Assembly: GCA_024036415.1 (NCBI GenBank)
Contig: JAMWET010006552.1
Coordinates: 118,501-182,500, forward strand
Source: Prochilodus magdalenae
Taxonomy: Eukaryota > Chordata > Actinopteri > Characiformes > Prochilodontidae
Reading direction: 5' to 3'
Length of the DNA stretch: 64,000 bases
Program-made: the position numbers and the translations under genes
The notes under the pieces: model-generated
Databases searched by the model: none
What the model saw: only the letters and a program-made list of their open reading frames with translations
Told to the model about the DNA's origin: nothing
Shown here: positions 38,040-50,330 of the stretch, piece by piece
How the letters are laid out: the number at the start of each line of letters is the position of its first letter
Numbering within the stretch: the stretch's first letter is position 1

Positions 38040-39062
38040 ATAAACCAGACTATCCCATACAGACCAGACTATCCCATACAGACCAGACTATCCCATACAG
38101 ACCAGACTATCCCATATGGACCAGACTATCAGATTCAGACCAGACTATCCCATACAGACCAGACTATCCCATACAGACCAGACTATCCCATACAGACCAG
38201 ACTATCACATACAGACCAGACTATCCCATACAGACCAGACTATCCCATACGGACCAGACTATCACATTCAGACCAGACTATCCCATACGGACCAGACTAT
38301 CACATTCAGACCAGACTATCACATACAGACCAGACTATCCCATACAGACCAGACTATCACATACAGACCAGACTATCCCATACAGACCAGACTATCCCAT
38401 ACAGACCAGACTATCACATTCAGACCAGACTATCACATACAGACCAGACTATCCCATACAGACCAGACTATCCCATTCAGACCAGACTATCCCATACAGA
38501 CCAGACTATCCCATACAGACCAGACTATCACATTCAGACCAGACTATCACATTCAGACCAGACTATACCATACAGACCAGACTATCACATTCAGACCAGA
38601 CTATCCCATGCAGACCAGACTATCCCATGCAGACAAGACTATCACATACAGACCAGACTATCCCATGCAGATCAAACTATCACATTCAGACCAGACTATC
38701 CCATGCAGACCAGACTATCCCATGCAGACCAGACTATCCCATACAGACCAGACTATCCCATTCAGACCAGACTATCCCATACAGACCAGACTATCCCATT
38801 CAGACCAGACTATCCCATACAGACCAGACAATCACATTCATACCAGACTATCCCATACAGACCAGACCATCCCATGCAGACCAGACTATCCCATTCAGAC
38901 CAGACTATCACATTCAGACCAGACTATCCCATACAGACCAGTCCAGACTATCCCATACAGACCAGTCCAGACTATCCAATTCAGACCAGAGTATCCCAAT
39001 CAGACCAGACTATCCTAATCAGACCAGACTATTCCATTCAGACCAGACTAACTCAGATCTAT
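38040..39062. repeat. Minisatellite, 19-bp unit, about 53 copies
   Basis: The unit is CAGACCAGACTATCCCATA with variants at the last positions (CACATT, CCATGC, CCAATC). Two units near 38940-38970 carry an extra ACCAGTC. No stop occurs in any plus-strand frame, which gives a false 300-codon frame from 38116. The start is sharp, and the right side degenerates gradually. Confidence 0.97.
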
Positions 39063-39359
39063 CCCATTCGGTTGAATCTGAAGGTGTGTGTATATAAGAG
39101 CAACAGCTATAAGAACATTACTTTAAGGTTGAGCTTGTTGTCTTTGCCCTCAGGATTATTGTTTAACAAAGTACTTTTGTTTTCCAGTCAATAGCAGCGT
39201 TAGGGGATGTAGAAGTGTAAGTCATCAGTAATTTTGCCAACATAACAAACTACCTTCCGGCAACAACCAGCTGACAACTGCTGATGTCATTAAACTGGGT
39301 GTCTCATGACATGCACTGCTTAGAAATAAAAAAATGGAAGCATCTTAAAGGTGGGAAAA

Positions 39360-39700
39360 ACACTACCAGCCAAAAGTTTAGAGTTACCCAACAAAAGGGA
39401 TGTTGTGGGTGATCTTAAAGACTCTACAGTCTTACACATAACAGCTCCAACTGATGAGAGTCTGAGACAGTATACTCCTGATGTACCACAGTATAATATT
39501 TCTCTATATCTCCACTTCTAATATATATTTAATACATTAGTGTAAAACCTGCTTAGTAATAAACCTTGTTCTATATCAGCCTCCACTGCAGGTTAGGAAA
39601 GCTGGTTCATCCTCCTGTAAAGCTTCATTCTGGAGGTGTTTAAGGTGGACTGCATAATTCCATGAGTGCTGTTTCATAGTTTGATGTCTTCACTTAGTGC
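39360..39700 (+). mobile_element. MITE family B, truncated copy
   Basis: It begins ACACTACCAGCCAAAAGTTT and follows the family order with an internal deletion between ATATATTTAATACATTAGTG and AACCTGCTTAGTAATAAACC. It stops at GATGTCTTCACTTAG, so the right inverted repeat is missing. Confidence 0.8.
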
Positions 39701-40001
39701 AGCTGTTAGTGTAATATCTAGTATTGCTCAATATGAAGTTGAGATAAGATTTTGTTGTTGAACTATGTTTAAGTAACATGGCCTTATCAAGTGGAATGAT
39801 CAGACTGCACTGACGGATCATTTCATTTCCTCCAAACATTCTTTTTTAAACGGCCTGAGACTTTTCCTTGTTTGGTTTCCAAATAAGAGTTTTATGTAGG
39901 CTGTAAACATAATGTGTAAAGGCTAAGCCACAGAAAAATCCTGCATTAATATCACGAGTTTAGCTCCGCCCTTTCATGCTGACGTTACAAGAGCAGTTCC
40001 A

Positions 40002-40520
40002 TAAATGTAGACTGATATGGGAAATATTTATTGAGCTGCACATACAGAAGTAGTGTCTCTCAATATGGCACTAACACAACACACCAGACGTCTCAGCATG
40101 GAGTTGTAGAGGTACCTAACGGTGTGCTGTGATAATCCATCTCCCATGCAGCTTGAATATTCTCACACAGTTCCTGCAGATGGTGCAGAAGGGGTGGAGG
40201 TGGAGTGGCACCAGGCCTTCTGGACGTGTGACAACAACCCCTCCACACGGTGCCTCCACACACAGATTCGTTGGTCGTCTCCACCAGGATAAAAGCGGGA
40301 CTCGTCACTGAAGATAACCTGCTGCCAGTCTTTGGGCAGTCATCGTAACGGTCTGTGTGCATGTAGTCCTGTGTCGGGCAGTCGTCTGCCAATGGTGCTG
40401 GCACTAACACGATGACTTATGGCGGCATCCCTGCTTGCTGAATGTCTGCAATCGTGGGTTAGTCAGGTACAGCGCGTCCTTGCTAGTGTCACATGCACGG
40501 ACGAGTGTGAAGCTTGAATC
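40002..40520 (-). mobile_element. MITE family C, copy 2
   Basis: It has the same order as 18971-19686: AGACTGATATGGGAAATATT, CAGACGTCTCAGCATGGAG, CATGCAGCTTGAATATTCTC, then GCGGGACTCGTCACTGAAGA and GTGTGCATGTAGTCCTGTGT. The terminal inverted repeats are not visible at either end. Confidence 0.8.
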
Positions 40521-41073
40521 TGGTGATCAGTGTATGTTAAAGTTTTTTAAGAGACTTAAGCCCTGCATATAATTAGCAACACTATGTACAAACTGTCTGA
40601 ATAATCTTCTAATATTATTACAACCATCTAAATACGAGACATAACGCATGCATTTCAGGCCTTGAAGATCGCTGCACAGGCCGGGGGTTGTTTGTGCCCT
40701 GTAAGCGTTCAGTCGAAGCATTACTGCATAGCAGCAGGACCAAGAAAACAGACAGAACCCACCAAAACCAAACTGTGGCCGAGAGCATGGGCACCCAGCG
40801 GCACTGTAGCGTTTCCTGCGCTCTTACTGCGAGACAAGATAAGAACTGAGTTTTGGCTTAGTTAATGCTGCTGCATGGCAGGTGGTTTATTGGAGTAAGC
40901 ACATAAGCAACCCCAACGCCACCAACGGCACATGCACCATGCACTCCCACAAACACAAACAGAGGCTGCGTGTGAATGTACTTCAGCTCACCCACAAACT
41001 TCTGCATAACTTGCCATACACACAGATGCACAGCAAGTCACGCAAACGCTCGCCACAAACCACTCTCTCTCTT

Positions 41074-41116
<43 letters not shown>

Positions 41117-41765
41117 TTCTCTCTACATACCTGTTTCTCTCTGTATGTGACCTCTTAAGCACTGCTAGACAGCTGTAGACACGGTTAGGCTCGGGTAATA
41201 ACAGAATGCATGTAATAGCGTTACATGGTCAGGACACAAGCAGAGGTACAGTTACATCAGGCCCTTACCTCTCCAGTTTAGATGGCTTCCAACCTCTACT
41301 AGATGGACTATGCGCCCCCTTCTGCTAAGGCAGACCATGTGCAGGATCAGCATGCCTTTGTAGCATGGTTGGACCTCCCAGGGTATTTGTGTACCCAGCC
41401 AGCCAGTGTCACTGTTGCGCCACCTTGAGGCACTGAATCTTTGATGCTACTTCAGATTACAGGTACATGCTGTACATTACTGGCTGAATTACATTAAATA
41501 CATATATGGAAAACTGAGTCACCATATTATCATCAAGTGTTTAGCCTAATTTTGCATAGCCTGAATCTCCAGCAGGAAATGCATATAAAGACATATAAGC
41601 AGCACAGCCTCTTAGCGTTGCTAACGGCGCTCATTCAGAGTTATTAGAGCGGCCTCTATTTATAGCATTGTTAATGAAGTGGACTATATTGTTGAAGCTC
41701 ATGAGTCACACCAACTCAAACAATTCATGCTGTACACATGTGTCAGTCTTATGTTTGCAATATTT
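40521..41765. other. Non-genic sequence with one microsatellite
   Basis: 41066-41115 is a (CT)n tract. I recognise nothing else. Confidence 0.4.
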
Positions 41766-41769
41766 CCAT

Positions 41770-42068
41770 ATACACTACCAGTCCTCATAGAAGACCTCAT
41801 AGAAGGCTCTCCTTCTGTTTATCTTAATGCTTTGCTTTGGAATAAAAGTGGAGACATCAAACTATAAACTAGCACTCATGGAATTATACAGTCCACCTTA
41901 AACACCTCCAGAATGGACCTTTTCATGAGGATGAACCAGCTTACTTAGCCTGCAGTGAAGGCTGATATAACAATATACAGTATCTCATCAGTGGGAACTG
42001 TTAGGCGTAAGCCTGTAGGGTCTTTAAGATCAACAACACCATCCATTTAGTTGGGTGTGTCTAAAAAA
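41770..42068 (-). mobile_element. MITE family B, copy with internal deletion (reverse)
   Basis: It begins TACACTACCAGTC and contains CAGTCCACCTTAAACACCTC, CCAGCTTACTTAGCCTGCAG, CTGTAGGGTCTTTAAGATCA and CACCATCCATTTAGTTGGGT. Most of the central part is missing. Confidence 0.75.
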
Positions 42069-42119
42069 AATTCTTAAAGCTTTTTCATGCAAGAATAACA
42101 ATGACTGAGCATTTTTCCC

Positions 42120-42590
42120 TCAAATTTTTTCTTTTCCAACCTCTGCCCTCCGGAAAGAGGTACCGGAACATCCGAGCCAGAACCACCAGGTCCAGGAACA
42201 GCTTTTACCCTAGTGCTGTCAAACTGGTCACACCAGCAGCGCCTACCAGAACATGATTACATCACTAAAGACTGCTACTGATTTCTAGTTCCACACAGGA
42301 CTGTCTGCACCGCACTTTAACTCAACCTGTATACTTGAACATCCAGTTTTGTTTTTATTTTGATCTTATTAATCTATATTTATTTATCTATACTGAACAT
42401 CTGTACAAAACAATCTGGCTGTTGCTGAACATTAAGCTGCTATTTTCCCACCTGCACTGTACACTTTATATATCCATACTGTTTAAACCACATACTTACT
42501 GATACTGCGCTTACTCTTTGCACATGTCCTGTACACATACTGTACTGTACTGTTTGCACACATTGTTTTTGTCTATTTGTCTTTGCACTA

Positions 42591-42627
<37 letters not shown>

Positions 42628-42720
42628 TACACATTTTTCAACTGCACTGGAGAAGGAGCCTGACCGTGTTTCGTTATACTGTACAACCCTGTATTGGTAT
42701 AATGACAATAAAGTTGAATT
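42120..42720 (+). mobile_element. LINE 3' end (last ORF codons, 3' UTR, tail)
   Basis: The start encodes a C-terminal reverse-transcriptase-type tail (YRNIRARTTRSRNSFYPSAV, then a stop), followed by a UTR rich in TATTTA and CTGTAC and the end TGACAATAAAGTTGAATTGA. A teleost non-LTR element of the Rex/CR1-like group is likely; the clade is uncertain. A TA microsatellite sits at 42594-42620. Confidence 0.7.
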
Positions 42721-42776
42721 GAATTGCTCCACCCAGTTTGGCCATGTCACTCCACGATCCTGGAAGGTACAAAGTA

Positions 42777-44325
42777 CAGTCCCTGACATAAGTTCTGTCG
42801 CTTATCCATGTTGTGGAAACAAAAGCTTATAACCTGACTTTAGATTCATCCATTGGTTTTAGAAATGACTCATATGAAAGCTGAAACCCTCCCAAATGAG
42901 ATTTAATTTACGAAAATAAATTTGCTTCACTGCAGAAATATTGATCATTTAATGAACACAGAAAGGTCAGATTTTGGCAAGACAAAAGTTTTGTCGCCTT
43001 GTCATATAATGCACCCAATCCTAGTTTACAGCCTCACCTGTGCTCACTAATTGATTGGTTAATTAGTGGGTGTGTATAAAATGAACTCCAGCACCCCAGA
43101 CCTTCACTTGCACTGCAACTTGACCTCTGACAACATGCCAAAAATCCTGCGACCAAAGCCTTGATTATCAAGACGCTGAAGACCAAATCCACTGCAGAGG
43201 TGGCTGGCACCTTTAATGTGTCTCAGCGTCAAGTACAAAGAATTAAAAAAAGATTTGAAGAGACTGGAGATGTTTTTGACAAGCCCAGGTCCGGCAGACC
43301 CCACAAGACAACTGCTCGGGAGGAACGTTTGTTGGTTAGAAAATCCAAAGCCAGTCCCTCTTCCACTGCAGCAGAGCTCCACCAGGCCTGGTCACCTCAA
43401 GTCCCTGTGTCAACTAGAACAGTTTGTAGGATTCTGTCTCGAAATAGCCTCCATGGTCGAATCAGTGCCCAGAAGCCAGCACTAAACAAAAGGCAGGTAA
43501 AAAAACGTGTGGCATTTGCCAAGGCCCACAGCCTGCTAAACGGATGGACGCTGGAAAAGTGGCAGAAGGTGGATTTCTCAGATGAATCTTCAGTTCAATT
43601 ACACCACAGCCACCGCAAATACTGCAGGAGACCTACTGGAGCCCGTATGGATCCAAGATTCACCCAGAAAACAGTCAAGTTTGGTGGTGGAAAGATCATG
43701 GTCTGGGGTTACATTCAGTATGGGGGTGTGCGAAACATTTGCAAGGTGGAAGGCAATATCAATAGCCTAAAATATCAAGAAGTATTAGCTACATCTTACA
43801 TTCCCAATCATAAAAGGGGTCAAATTTTGCAGCAGGATGGTGCTCCATCTCATACATCCATCTCTACATCAAAGTTCCTCAAGGCGAAGAAGATCAAGGT
43901 GCTCCAGGACTGGCCAGCCCAGTCACCAGACATGAACATCATTGAGCATGTTTGGGGTAGGATTAAAGAGGAAGCTTGGAAGACAAAACCAAAGAATCTT
44001 GATGAACTCTGGGAGGCATGTAAGACTGCATTCACCAGTGTTATGAAGCATATCTTTGTATATGAAGTGAATTATTTGTTTGATTTTCACATTACTTTCT
44101 GTGGGCGACAAAACTTTTGTCTTGCCAAAATCTGACCTTTCTGTGTTCATTAAATGATCAATATTTCTGCAGTGAAGCAAATTTATTTTCGTAAATTAAA
44201 TCTCATTTGGGAGGGTTTCAGCTTTCATATGAGTCATTTCTAAAACCAATGGATGAATCTAAAGTCAGGTTATAAGCTTTTGTTTCCACAACATGGATAA
44301 GCGACAGAACTTATGTCAGGGACTG
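42777..44325 (+). mobile_element. Tc1-like transposon with 222-bp inverted repeats
   Basis: Bounded by TA dinucleotides (42775-42776, 44326-44327) and by CAGTCCCTGACATAAGTTCT at the left, mirrored at the right. The terminal inverted repeats run 42777-42998 and 44104-44325, 222 bp each and nearly identical. Each carries two direct-repeat-like motifs, an outer one (CTGACATAAGTTCTGTCGC) and an inner one (AAGACAAAAGTTTTGTCGCC), the IR/DR layout known from Sleeping Beauty-type Tc1 elements. Total length is 1,549 bp. High identity between the arms suggests a fairly recent insertion. Confidence 0.95.
43135..44135 (+). pseudogene. Tc1-like transposase, frameshifted at the start and short at the C-terminus
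   Basis: ATG at 43135 begins MPKILRPK and hits a stop. A one-base shift near 43155 restores the long frame (IIKTLKTKSTAEV onward). An N-terminal helix-turn-helix (VSQRQVQRIKKRFEETG), the GRPHKTT linker, a second paired-type region and the catalytic domain are present: D in VDFSDES, GGGKIMVWG, D in LQQDGAPSHTS and E in SPDMNIIEHVW. Thirty-five residues lie between the second D and the E, so it is DD35E by count rather than the usual DD34E. After EACKTAF the normal C-terminus is missing and the frame runs into the right inverted repeat. It is probably inactive. There is no intron. Confidence 0.88.
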
Positions 44326-44539
44326 TACATATAGCACAGATTTAAGTGTTTTCGCCGAGTTCATTGATTTTTCTTCTGTCTTTGGGCATTCATATGCAAT
44401 AAAAGGACAAGTAATCTGATTATGTTACTTTAGATGAAGTTACAATTACATCATTTAACAAATTCCCAAGCATCTGTAACAACAAACATAGCATACCGAC
44501 CCATATGGGTGAACCGTACTAAATATGGTTGTTTTTGTA

Positions 44540-45410
44540 CATACAAAACAGAGCTATATATCCATATAAGGCTGGGATATGGGAAATCTAGCCTAATTTG
44601 CTTCACCGCATAATCTGGCCTTGCAACATTAACACACCATTCCAAGGAAAGAGTGCCTTTTACAGTACATTGTACTTGTTTTGGCCAACAGAGGGGGCCA
44701 GTGCCATCTACTGAGCGTTTATGCCACTTGCTGGCCTTGTTTGGAGAAAAATGCTGTGCACAACACCAGAAGCTAAACAACACAGTATAGTAATCCCTTG
44801 GTTTAGATTACAATTGCAGTTTTTGAAGTCACAGTAACCCTTCAAACCCTGACACTGTAACAGGCTCACACTTTGTGAGGCTGCATGCAAACAAAGCATT
44901 CTGGCCCATTGGTTTGTCTGTACAACATGTCTCTGTTGGAGGTACACAGCCGTATAAGGCTGGGATATGGGAAATCTAGCCTTATTCCTAATGACCATGT
45001 AATCTGGCCATGCCACATTAATAGGCCATTCCAAAAAAGGAGAATCATTTGAGTCTGATACAGAAACCTGATAATAGTGTTCAAGCCCAAATGTATGAAT
45101 AGAAAGGTCATCATTACATTCGTTATAATCATCATTTATTGACCCCAAATTGCACTTAATCTTCACTCTCACGTTCTTAGCAAAACAGAAGTGTCCTTAT
45201 GCAAGCTGTAATAAGATTTTCTCATTGCCTAGGGTGACCTGACCTCCCTGGTTTGCAGGGAAAGACCCCATTTAGCACACAACACAAAGACCTAGGAAAG
45301 ATCTACTACTAATTTGGGCCAACAGAGGGCGCTACTGCCATCTACAGACCACCTCTTCCACTTGCTGGTCTAGTTTTGGAGAACTCTTCTGGGCAAAACT
45401 CCAATAAAAG
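44540..45410. repeat. Diverged direct duplication, offset of several hundred bp
   Basis: TATAAGGCTGGGATATGGGA with AATCTAGCCT and the TAATCTGGCC(T/A)TGC block occur at 44567-44650 and 44953-45035. The TTGGGCCAACAGAGG...CACTTGCTGG block occurs at 44680-44740 and 45315-45380. The copies differ by indels and substitutions. Confidence 0.8.
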
Positions 45411-46345
45411 CGAGCAAGTGTCCAATGAGTCAACAACATCACAGCAAATGTCTTTACAAGACTCGAGGTAAACCAGGGGTTAAAGCAGGAGTGGGTCTTC
45501 ATGGGACTTAACTCAAACTTCCAGGTGATGGTAGGCTCTGGTTTCCATAGACATACAATCTACTGGAAAGTAGCTCCATGCTATCTACTAACAGTGCATG
45601 ATTTTATAAGATGCGTCACTCTTCCAGGAGTCCATAAATGACATATGCCATATGGTGATAGCAGCCGTTTCTGTCTGGGTGTTTAGTATGGTGGCCGAGA
45701 CTGCAAAACTAGAAGAAGTGCATTTAACAAATTAAAAAAACAAAATTACAAAAGTAAAAACAAATTCACAAGACATGAAACATTACCATTCTGATGGAAA
45801 GGGTGGGTCTAACACACAGGAAGTGCTTGATGCAGACCCTCGATCAAACTGTTTGGTGGTGGTAGAGTGAATGGAAAAAAGAGAGAACCAAGCGATGTCT
45901 CAAACACGCAGAGTTGGAAGTGTTAGGGAAGGTAAGTGGGCTGTAGCGCTAGCTATAGTGGAGAACCAGACAGCTAGCTTAAAAAATGGCTGAGAGCTTT
46001 TTGCAAAACAGCCTACTTTTTAAAGCCCACCTGGTTTAGACATCGCCTGTTCGTCTCTTTCTTCGGTCTGCCCTTTTAAAAACTCTAAAGACCCACCACA
46101 GGAAAAACTAAAGCGTGCCAGCTGGGTAAAAAGTGTGCCACACATTATACAAAATGTGCTTTAGTGTTGTCACCACAAGTTTGATTTACAGGGGTCCGAA
46201 CAAGCACTTTCTGTGTGTTCCACCCACCTTTTCAGAATTCGCAGTTTGTAAAAAGCGTTTCGGTACTGGTAAGTGTTTCACGTCTTGTAAATTTCTTTTC
46301 TTGATTTTATTTATTTTTTTTTTTTTTATTTCTTTTCCGTTTTCA
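45411..46345. other. Non-genic sequence, nothing recognised
   Basis: No ORF or repeat I can name. A T-rich run lies at 46300-46330. Confidence 0.4.
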
Positions 46346-46349
46346 ATTT

Positions 46350-47675
46350 CCTTTTCTGAAATGTTCATTCGTTTTGCTCTTCCCTGCCACCATAGTTAGC
46401 ATCTGGCTAAGGGCTACAGCCATGTTTCTGTATTCTGTAGCCACAGGCCTCTTTCTCCTGGTAGAATATTCAATGTCAATGAGATTTAAGGGTTTATTCA
46501 AACTCTGAATCATTTGTGGTCGTTTTGTCTGAACTACAGTAAACTACAGTGCAGCAGTGACCATGGACAGAATAGTGCCAGACTGGGAATGTCCCCGATT
46601 TGCATAGCTGATATCCACATTATGGTGCCTTTCATTTATGTTTCATACTTGCTTACAGGTTAATACAGCCCCCCCACCCCCCAGAAACCCCCAAACATGT
46701 AATAAATGACTGTGCAATGAAAGGAGATTAGCCCAGCTAATAAAAAAATACTCTCAGCATCCATGCAACTACACAGTGCTCATGTGATAACTCAGCAATC
46801 AGGCGCCATTGGTTGTTGATCAAGGAGGACTAGAGTATCTAAGATGTCTCTTTAGATGCTCTGAAATTAACATGCTCTGCTTACTGTTGTCCTGTGCCAT
46901 ATTCATCTTCATAAATAAAAAAAATATGTGAGATTAATTGTTGTAGTAGTGTTCAAGCCCAAATGTATGAATACAAAGGTCATCATTATGTTAGTTATAA
47001 TCATTTTTTCACATATTTATTGACCCCAAATGAGACTTAATCTTCACTGCCACGTTCTTAGCAAAGCAGAAGTGTCCTTTTCTGAAATGTTCATTCGTTT
47101 TGCTCTTCTCTGCCACCATAGTTAGCATCTGGCTAAGGGCTACAGCCATGTTTCTGTATTCTGTAGCCACAGGCCTCTTTCTCCCGGTAGAATATTCAAT
47201 GTCAATGAGAATTATGGGTTTATTCAAACACTGAATCATTTGTGGTCGTTTTGTCTGAACTACAGTAAACTACAGTGCAGCAGTGACCATGGACAGATTA
47301 ATGCCAGACTGGGAATGTCCCCGATTTGCATAGCTGAGCACCTTATGGTGCCTTTCATTTCAGGCTCGCTTACAGGACAGTTAATACAGCCCCCCCACCC
47401 CAGAAACCCCCAAACATGTAATAGATAGCCGTGCAAGTGAAAAGGAGAAGGCCCAGCTAATTAAAAAAATACTCTCATAATTACAAATACCTTCAGCATC
47501 CATCCAACTACACAGTGCTCATGTGATAACTCAGCAATCAGGCGCCATTGGTTGTTGATCAAGGAGGACTAGAGTATCTAAGATGTCTCTTTGGATGCTC
47601 TGAAATTAACATGCTCTGCTTACTGTTGCTCTGTGCCATATTCATTTTCATAAATAAAAAAAATATGTGAGATTA
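46350..47675. repeat. Tandem duplication, offset 726 bp
   Basis: 46350-46935 recurs at 47076-47675 (TTTTCTGAAATGTTCATTCG, CTACAGCCATGTTTCTGTAT, CAGTGACCATGGACAG, AGGCGCCATTGGTTGTTGAT, AAGATGTCTCTTT(A/G)GATGCT) with few differences. The spacer 46940-47075 matches 45065-45195 (GTGTTCAAGCCCAAATGTAT, TTATTGACCCCAAAT, CACGTTCTTAGCAAA), linking this block to the duplication upstream. Confidence 0.9.
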
Positions 47676-47990
47676 ATAGAAAGCAACACTGAGGCCTGAG
47701 CCTGAGTTTCTGCCAGTAGAGGAATGTGTAATAGCTTCATGAAACATCTGACTTGCCTATTTATAACAATGAATTCTCCAGTGTGTTAACTTAGTTTGAC
47801 CCTCTATTGACCTCCAGTCATGGCCATGCCAGGAATGATAATGTTGCTTTTAACTGAATTTCACTGTAAGTATCAGCTCAGTTAGTTATAAATGGCAAGA
47901 CCTTCCATTTGAGCCCCTCTACTTGTCTATCTTTCTACTCTTATACTCAGCCACACAGGGCTTAGTGTCATTACAGGCAACATTGACCTC
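47676..47990. other. Non-genic sequence, nothing recognised
   Basis: Unique sequence without recognisable features. Confidence 0.35.
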
Positions 47991-47991
47991 C

Positions 47992-48248
47992 TATGTCACC
48001 GCTGTCCAATGAAAAACATATACTTCCATTTTGGTTCATTTTTACTTTCATGCAGGATTTGAATACAGCAGCTGCTTTTTACACTGTGTGGGAATCTCAT
48101 GATACATGGACCAACAGAAATGGCCCAAAAGTGCTCAGAAAGACGTCTGGTTCCATTGACTTCCATTCAGATTGAATGAGGTTTTTGCCCTCTCCTGTAA
48201 AGTTGCCATTTTGAAGACACTTGTTTTTCTTTGGACAGCAATGATATA
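47992..48248 (+). mobile_element. MITE family A, full-length copy
   Basis: Left end TATGTCACCGCTGTCCAATG, right end TTTTTCTTTGGACAGCAATG with ATATA. The centre carries CATGGACCAACAGAAATGGC and GACGTCTGGTTCCATTGACT. A MITE C begins directly after it. Confidence 0.85.
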
Positions 48249-48259
48249 CAGGCATTATC

Positions 48260-48905
48260 AAAAAAGAGTTGCTCCTACACAAATTAAACTTGGTGGGTAG
48301 GTTTGACATGGTGAGATATGTGAATGATTCAAGTTGCATACTCAACTGCACATGTGGTGTAAACAAGGACAGGCCTTATCCCTGCACCTGACCAACAATA
48401 TAAGGTTGTCCTGTTGGATGTGCGTTGTAGACATTCAGTGAGCAGTGATGCCCTCCATGAGTCATCCTTCTACTGCCAGCAGCAGGACTACATGCACACA
48501 GACCGACTGTCCTTAACACCACCTCAATGTCCCCAAAGTCTGCAGTGGTGTCGTGCCAGACTGTCATGGAGTGGCTTGGAATGGCAGCAGGTCATCTTCA
48601 GAGACAAGTTCATTTTTGGCTCTGTGGAGACGACCAACAAATCCGTGTGTGGAGGCACCGTGGTCAGCACCAAGATGAACGGTTTAATGTCTAGAAGGCC
48701 TGGTGTCACTCCACCTCCACCCCTACCACACCATCTACAGGAACTGTGGGGGAATATTCAAACTGCATGGGATGGATTATCACAGGACACCATTAGGAAC
48801 CTCTACAACTCTATGCCGAGATGGCTTGTTGCATTAGCAAACATGGCGGCCCGACACCAAACTGAGAGACACTTTACTAAAGGAAGTTGGTGGTTAACAC
48901 GTGGT
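48260..48905 (+). mobile_element. MITE family C, copy 3
   Basis: Forward copy: AAACTTGGTGGGTAGGTTTG, then transposase pieces in a broken frame (QWCRARLSWSGLEWQQVIF, then TAWDGLSQDTIRNLYNSM) joined at the same internal deletion as in the other copies. A 167-codon open frame (48414-48917) covers part of it but lacks the catalytic second Asp and Glu. Confidence 0.8.
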
Positions 48906-49930
48906 TTAAGCAGCTGAAGGGGCACGAGGCAAAGTATACCTCAGTCCTGTTCTTCGCCGTACAATGCCCTGAGCACATACACCCCTTTTACTCACCCTTC
49001 ATAACATCATATGAGCGGACACTTAAAGAAGGACATTAGGGCAAAAGGTGAGAATTGGGACAGAGCCTAGAAGAACAACATACTTTAAGATGGAATGGGA
49101 ATAAGAACAAGAAGCTAGCTTCAGCTTCATCTGTTCTCTAGCCACTGTAAGAGTTAGAATCATCAAACCCAAGCTAAACAGCTAGCGAGTGGGAGCTGTT
49201 GGTTTAACCCTCGAATTACCACATATACACACTTGGAAGTGTCACATACTACCCCCTCCTGGGCCTGCGCCATGACATGTGCTCTTGTTTTTTCCTTTTC
49301 CCTCTGCACTCTGGCTCCACCCCCTCTTCTCCTCTTCCATACATCTGCAGTTGATCCAGGACTCCTTAGGAATCCCATAGACACCCCTTTTGTTTTCCCT
49401 GTCAGCTTGCAAAGTCCCTGTGTTTCGTCCCTTAGCCGCCTGAGCCGTTCAGCTTTTTGTGTAGAGCACTTTCCTGGTTTTGACCCCTGCTTGGCTTCCT
49501 GTTTTTGGTATATGGATATGTGGCTGATATGATGCCTTCCTGTGTTTTGACCCCTGTGCCTGTTGTATGGACTTTGAGTAATGGACGGCTCTTACAAAAG
49601 CCACTTCACACATGCAGCCTGCTTCAGCCCCACCAATACAAGACCTATCATTCATACTTGGTGCGCTTTATTGCGTGATCGTTAGCTCATAGTAAGTGGC
49701 TCCAAACACCACCATCCCACCTGAAATTCACCCAATTCTCCTGATTACCTACTCCGGCCTTACTCCCTAAGAAACAGGCAGCGAAGTATTTCCTGGGCAG
49801 AGCACTGGCTTCCTTCCTACTACCATTCCGTACTATTCTTGTTCGGCGTTTGGCTGATGGTAGATTCATGAACACAAGTGAGGCCTCCTGAGATGTTCCT
49901 CTGGGGTTGTTTGTTGATCTTCCATAATAA
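48906..49930. other. Non-genic sequence, possible retroelement debris
   Basis: 49440-49570 contains repeated TTTTGACCCCTG and GCCTG words like those at 1-300, which may be the edge of a retroelement. No coding region is recognised. Confidence 0.3.
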
Positions 49931-49934
49931 TTAA

Positions 49935-50330
49935 TGTCTTGGGCAGCGTAATGATGGTGCTCAATGTTCGTTGAATGCTGTTTGGCTGACAGTGGACTGT
50001 GTTAGTCCAGAAATGGTGTAGTAACCTCTGGTGTCACTCCCCCTCCACCACTACCGCACAATCTGATGGAACTGTGTGAGAATATTCAAGCTGCATGGGA
50101 TGGATTATCACAGGACACCATTAGGAACCTCTGCAACTCCATGCCGAGTATGTCTGGCATGTTGGGTTAGCAAACATGGAAGCCTGACACCATACTGAGA
50201 GACACTACTTCTCAATAAATATTGATCATATCAGTCTAAATGTATCATCATTTATTGTTCCTGGTGACCTTTATCTTCCTTCCTAATAGCACTGCAATCC
50301 TATACTTCCTTTCTCGGTGCAGGGGAAATT
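49935..50330 (+). mobile_element. MITE family C, copy 4 (left part deleted)
   Basis: It retains GGTGTCACTCCCCCTCCACC, GAATATTCAAGCTGCATGGG, ATGGATTATCACAGGACACC and CTCAATAAATATTGATCATA. Frames are broken, and the catalytic part is absent. Confidence 0.75.

Noticed and set aside
38116..39018. 300-codon open frame of repeated PDYPIQTRLSHTDQTI type
   Set aside because: Pure translation of the 19-bp array; the same unit is open in all three frames.
38040..39062. CRISPR-like array
   Set aside because: Direct tandem 19-bp units without spacers of constant length; a eukaryotic minisatellite.
48414..48917. 167-codon open frame as a functional transposase
   Set aside because: It is part of MITE C and lacks the segment with the second catalytic Asp and the Glu.
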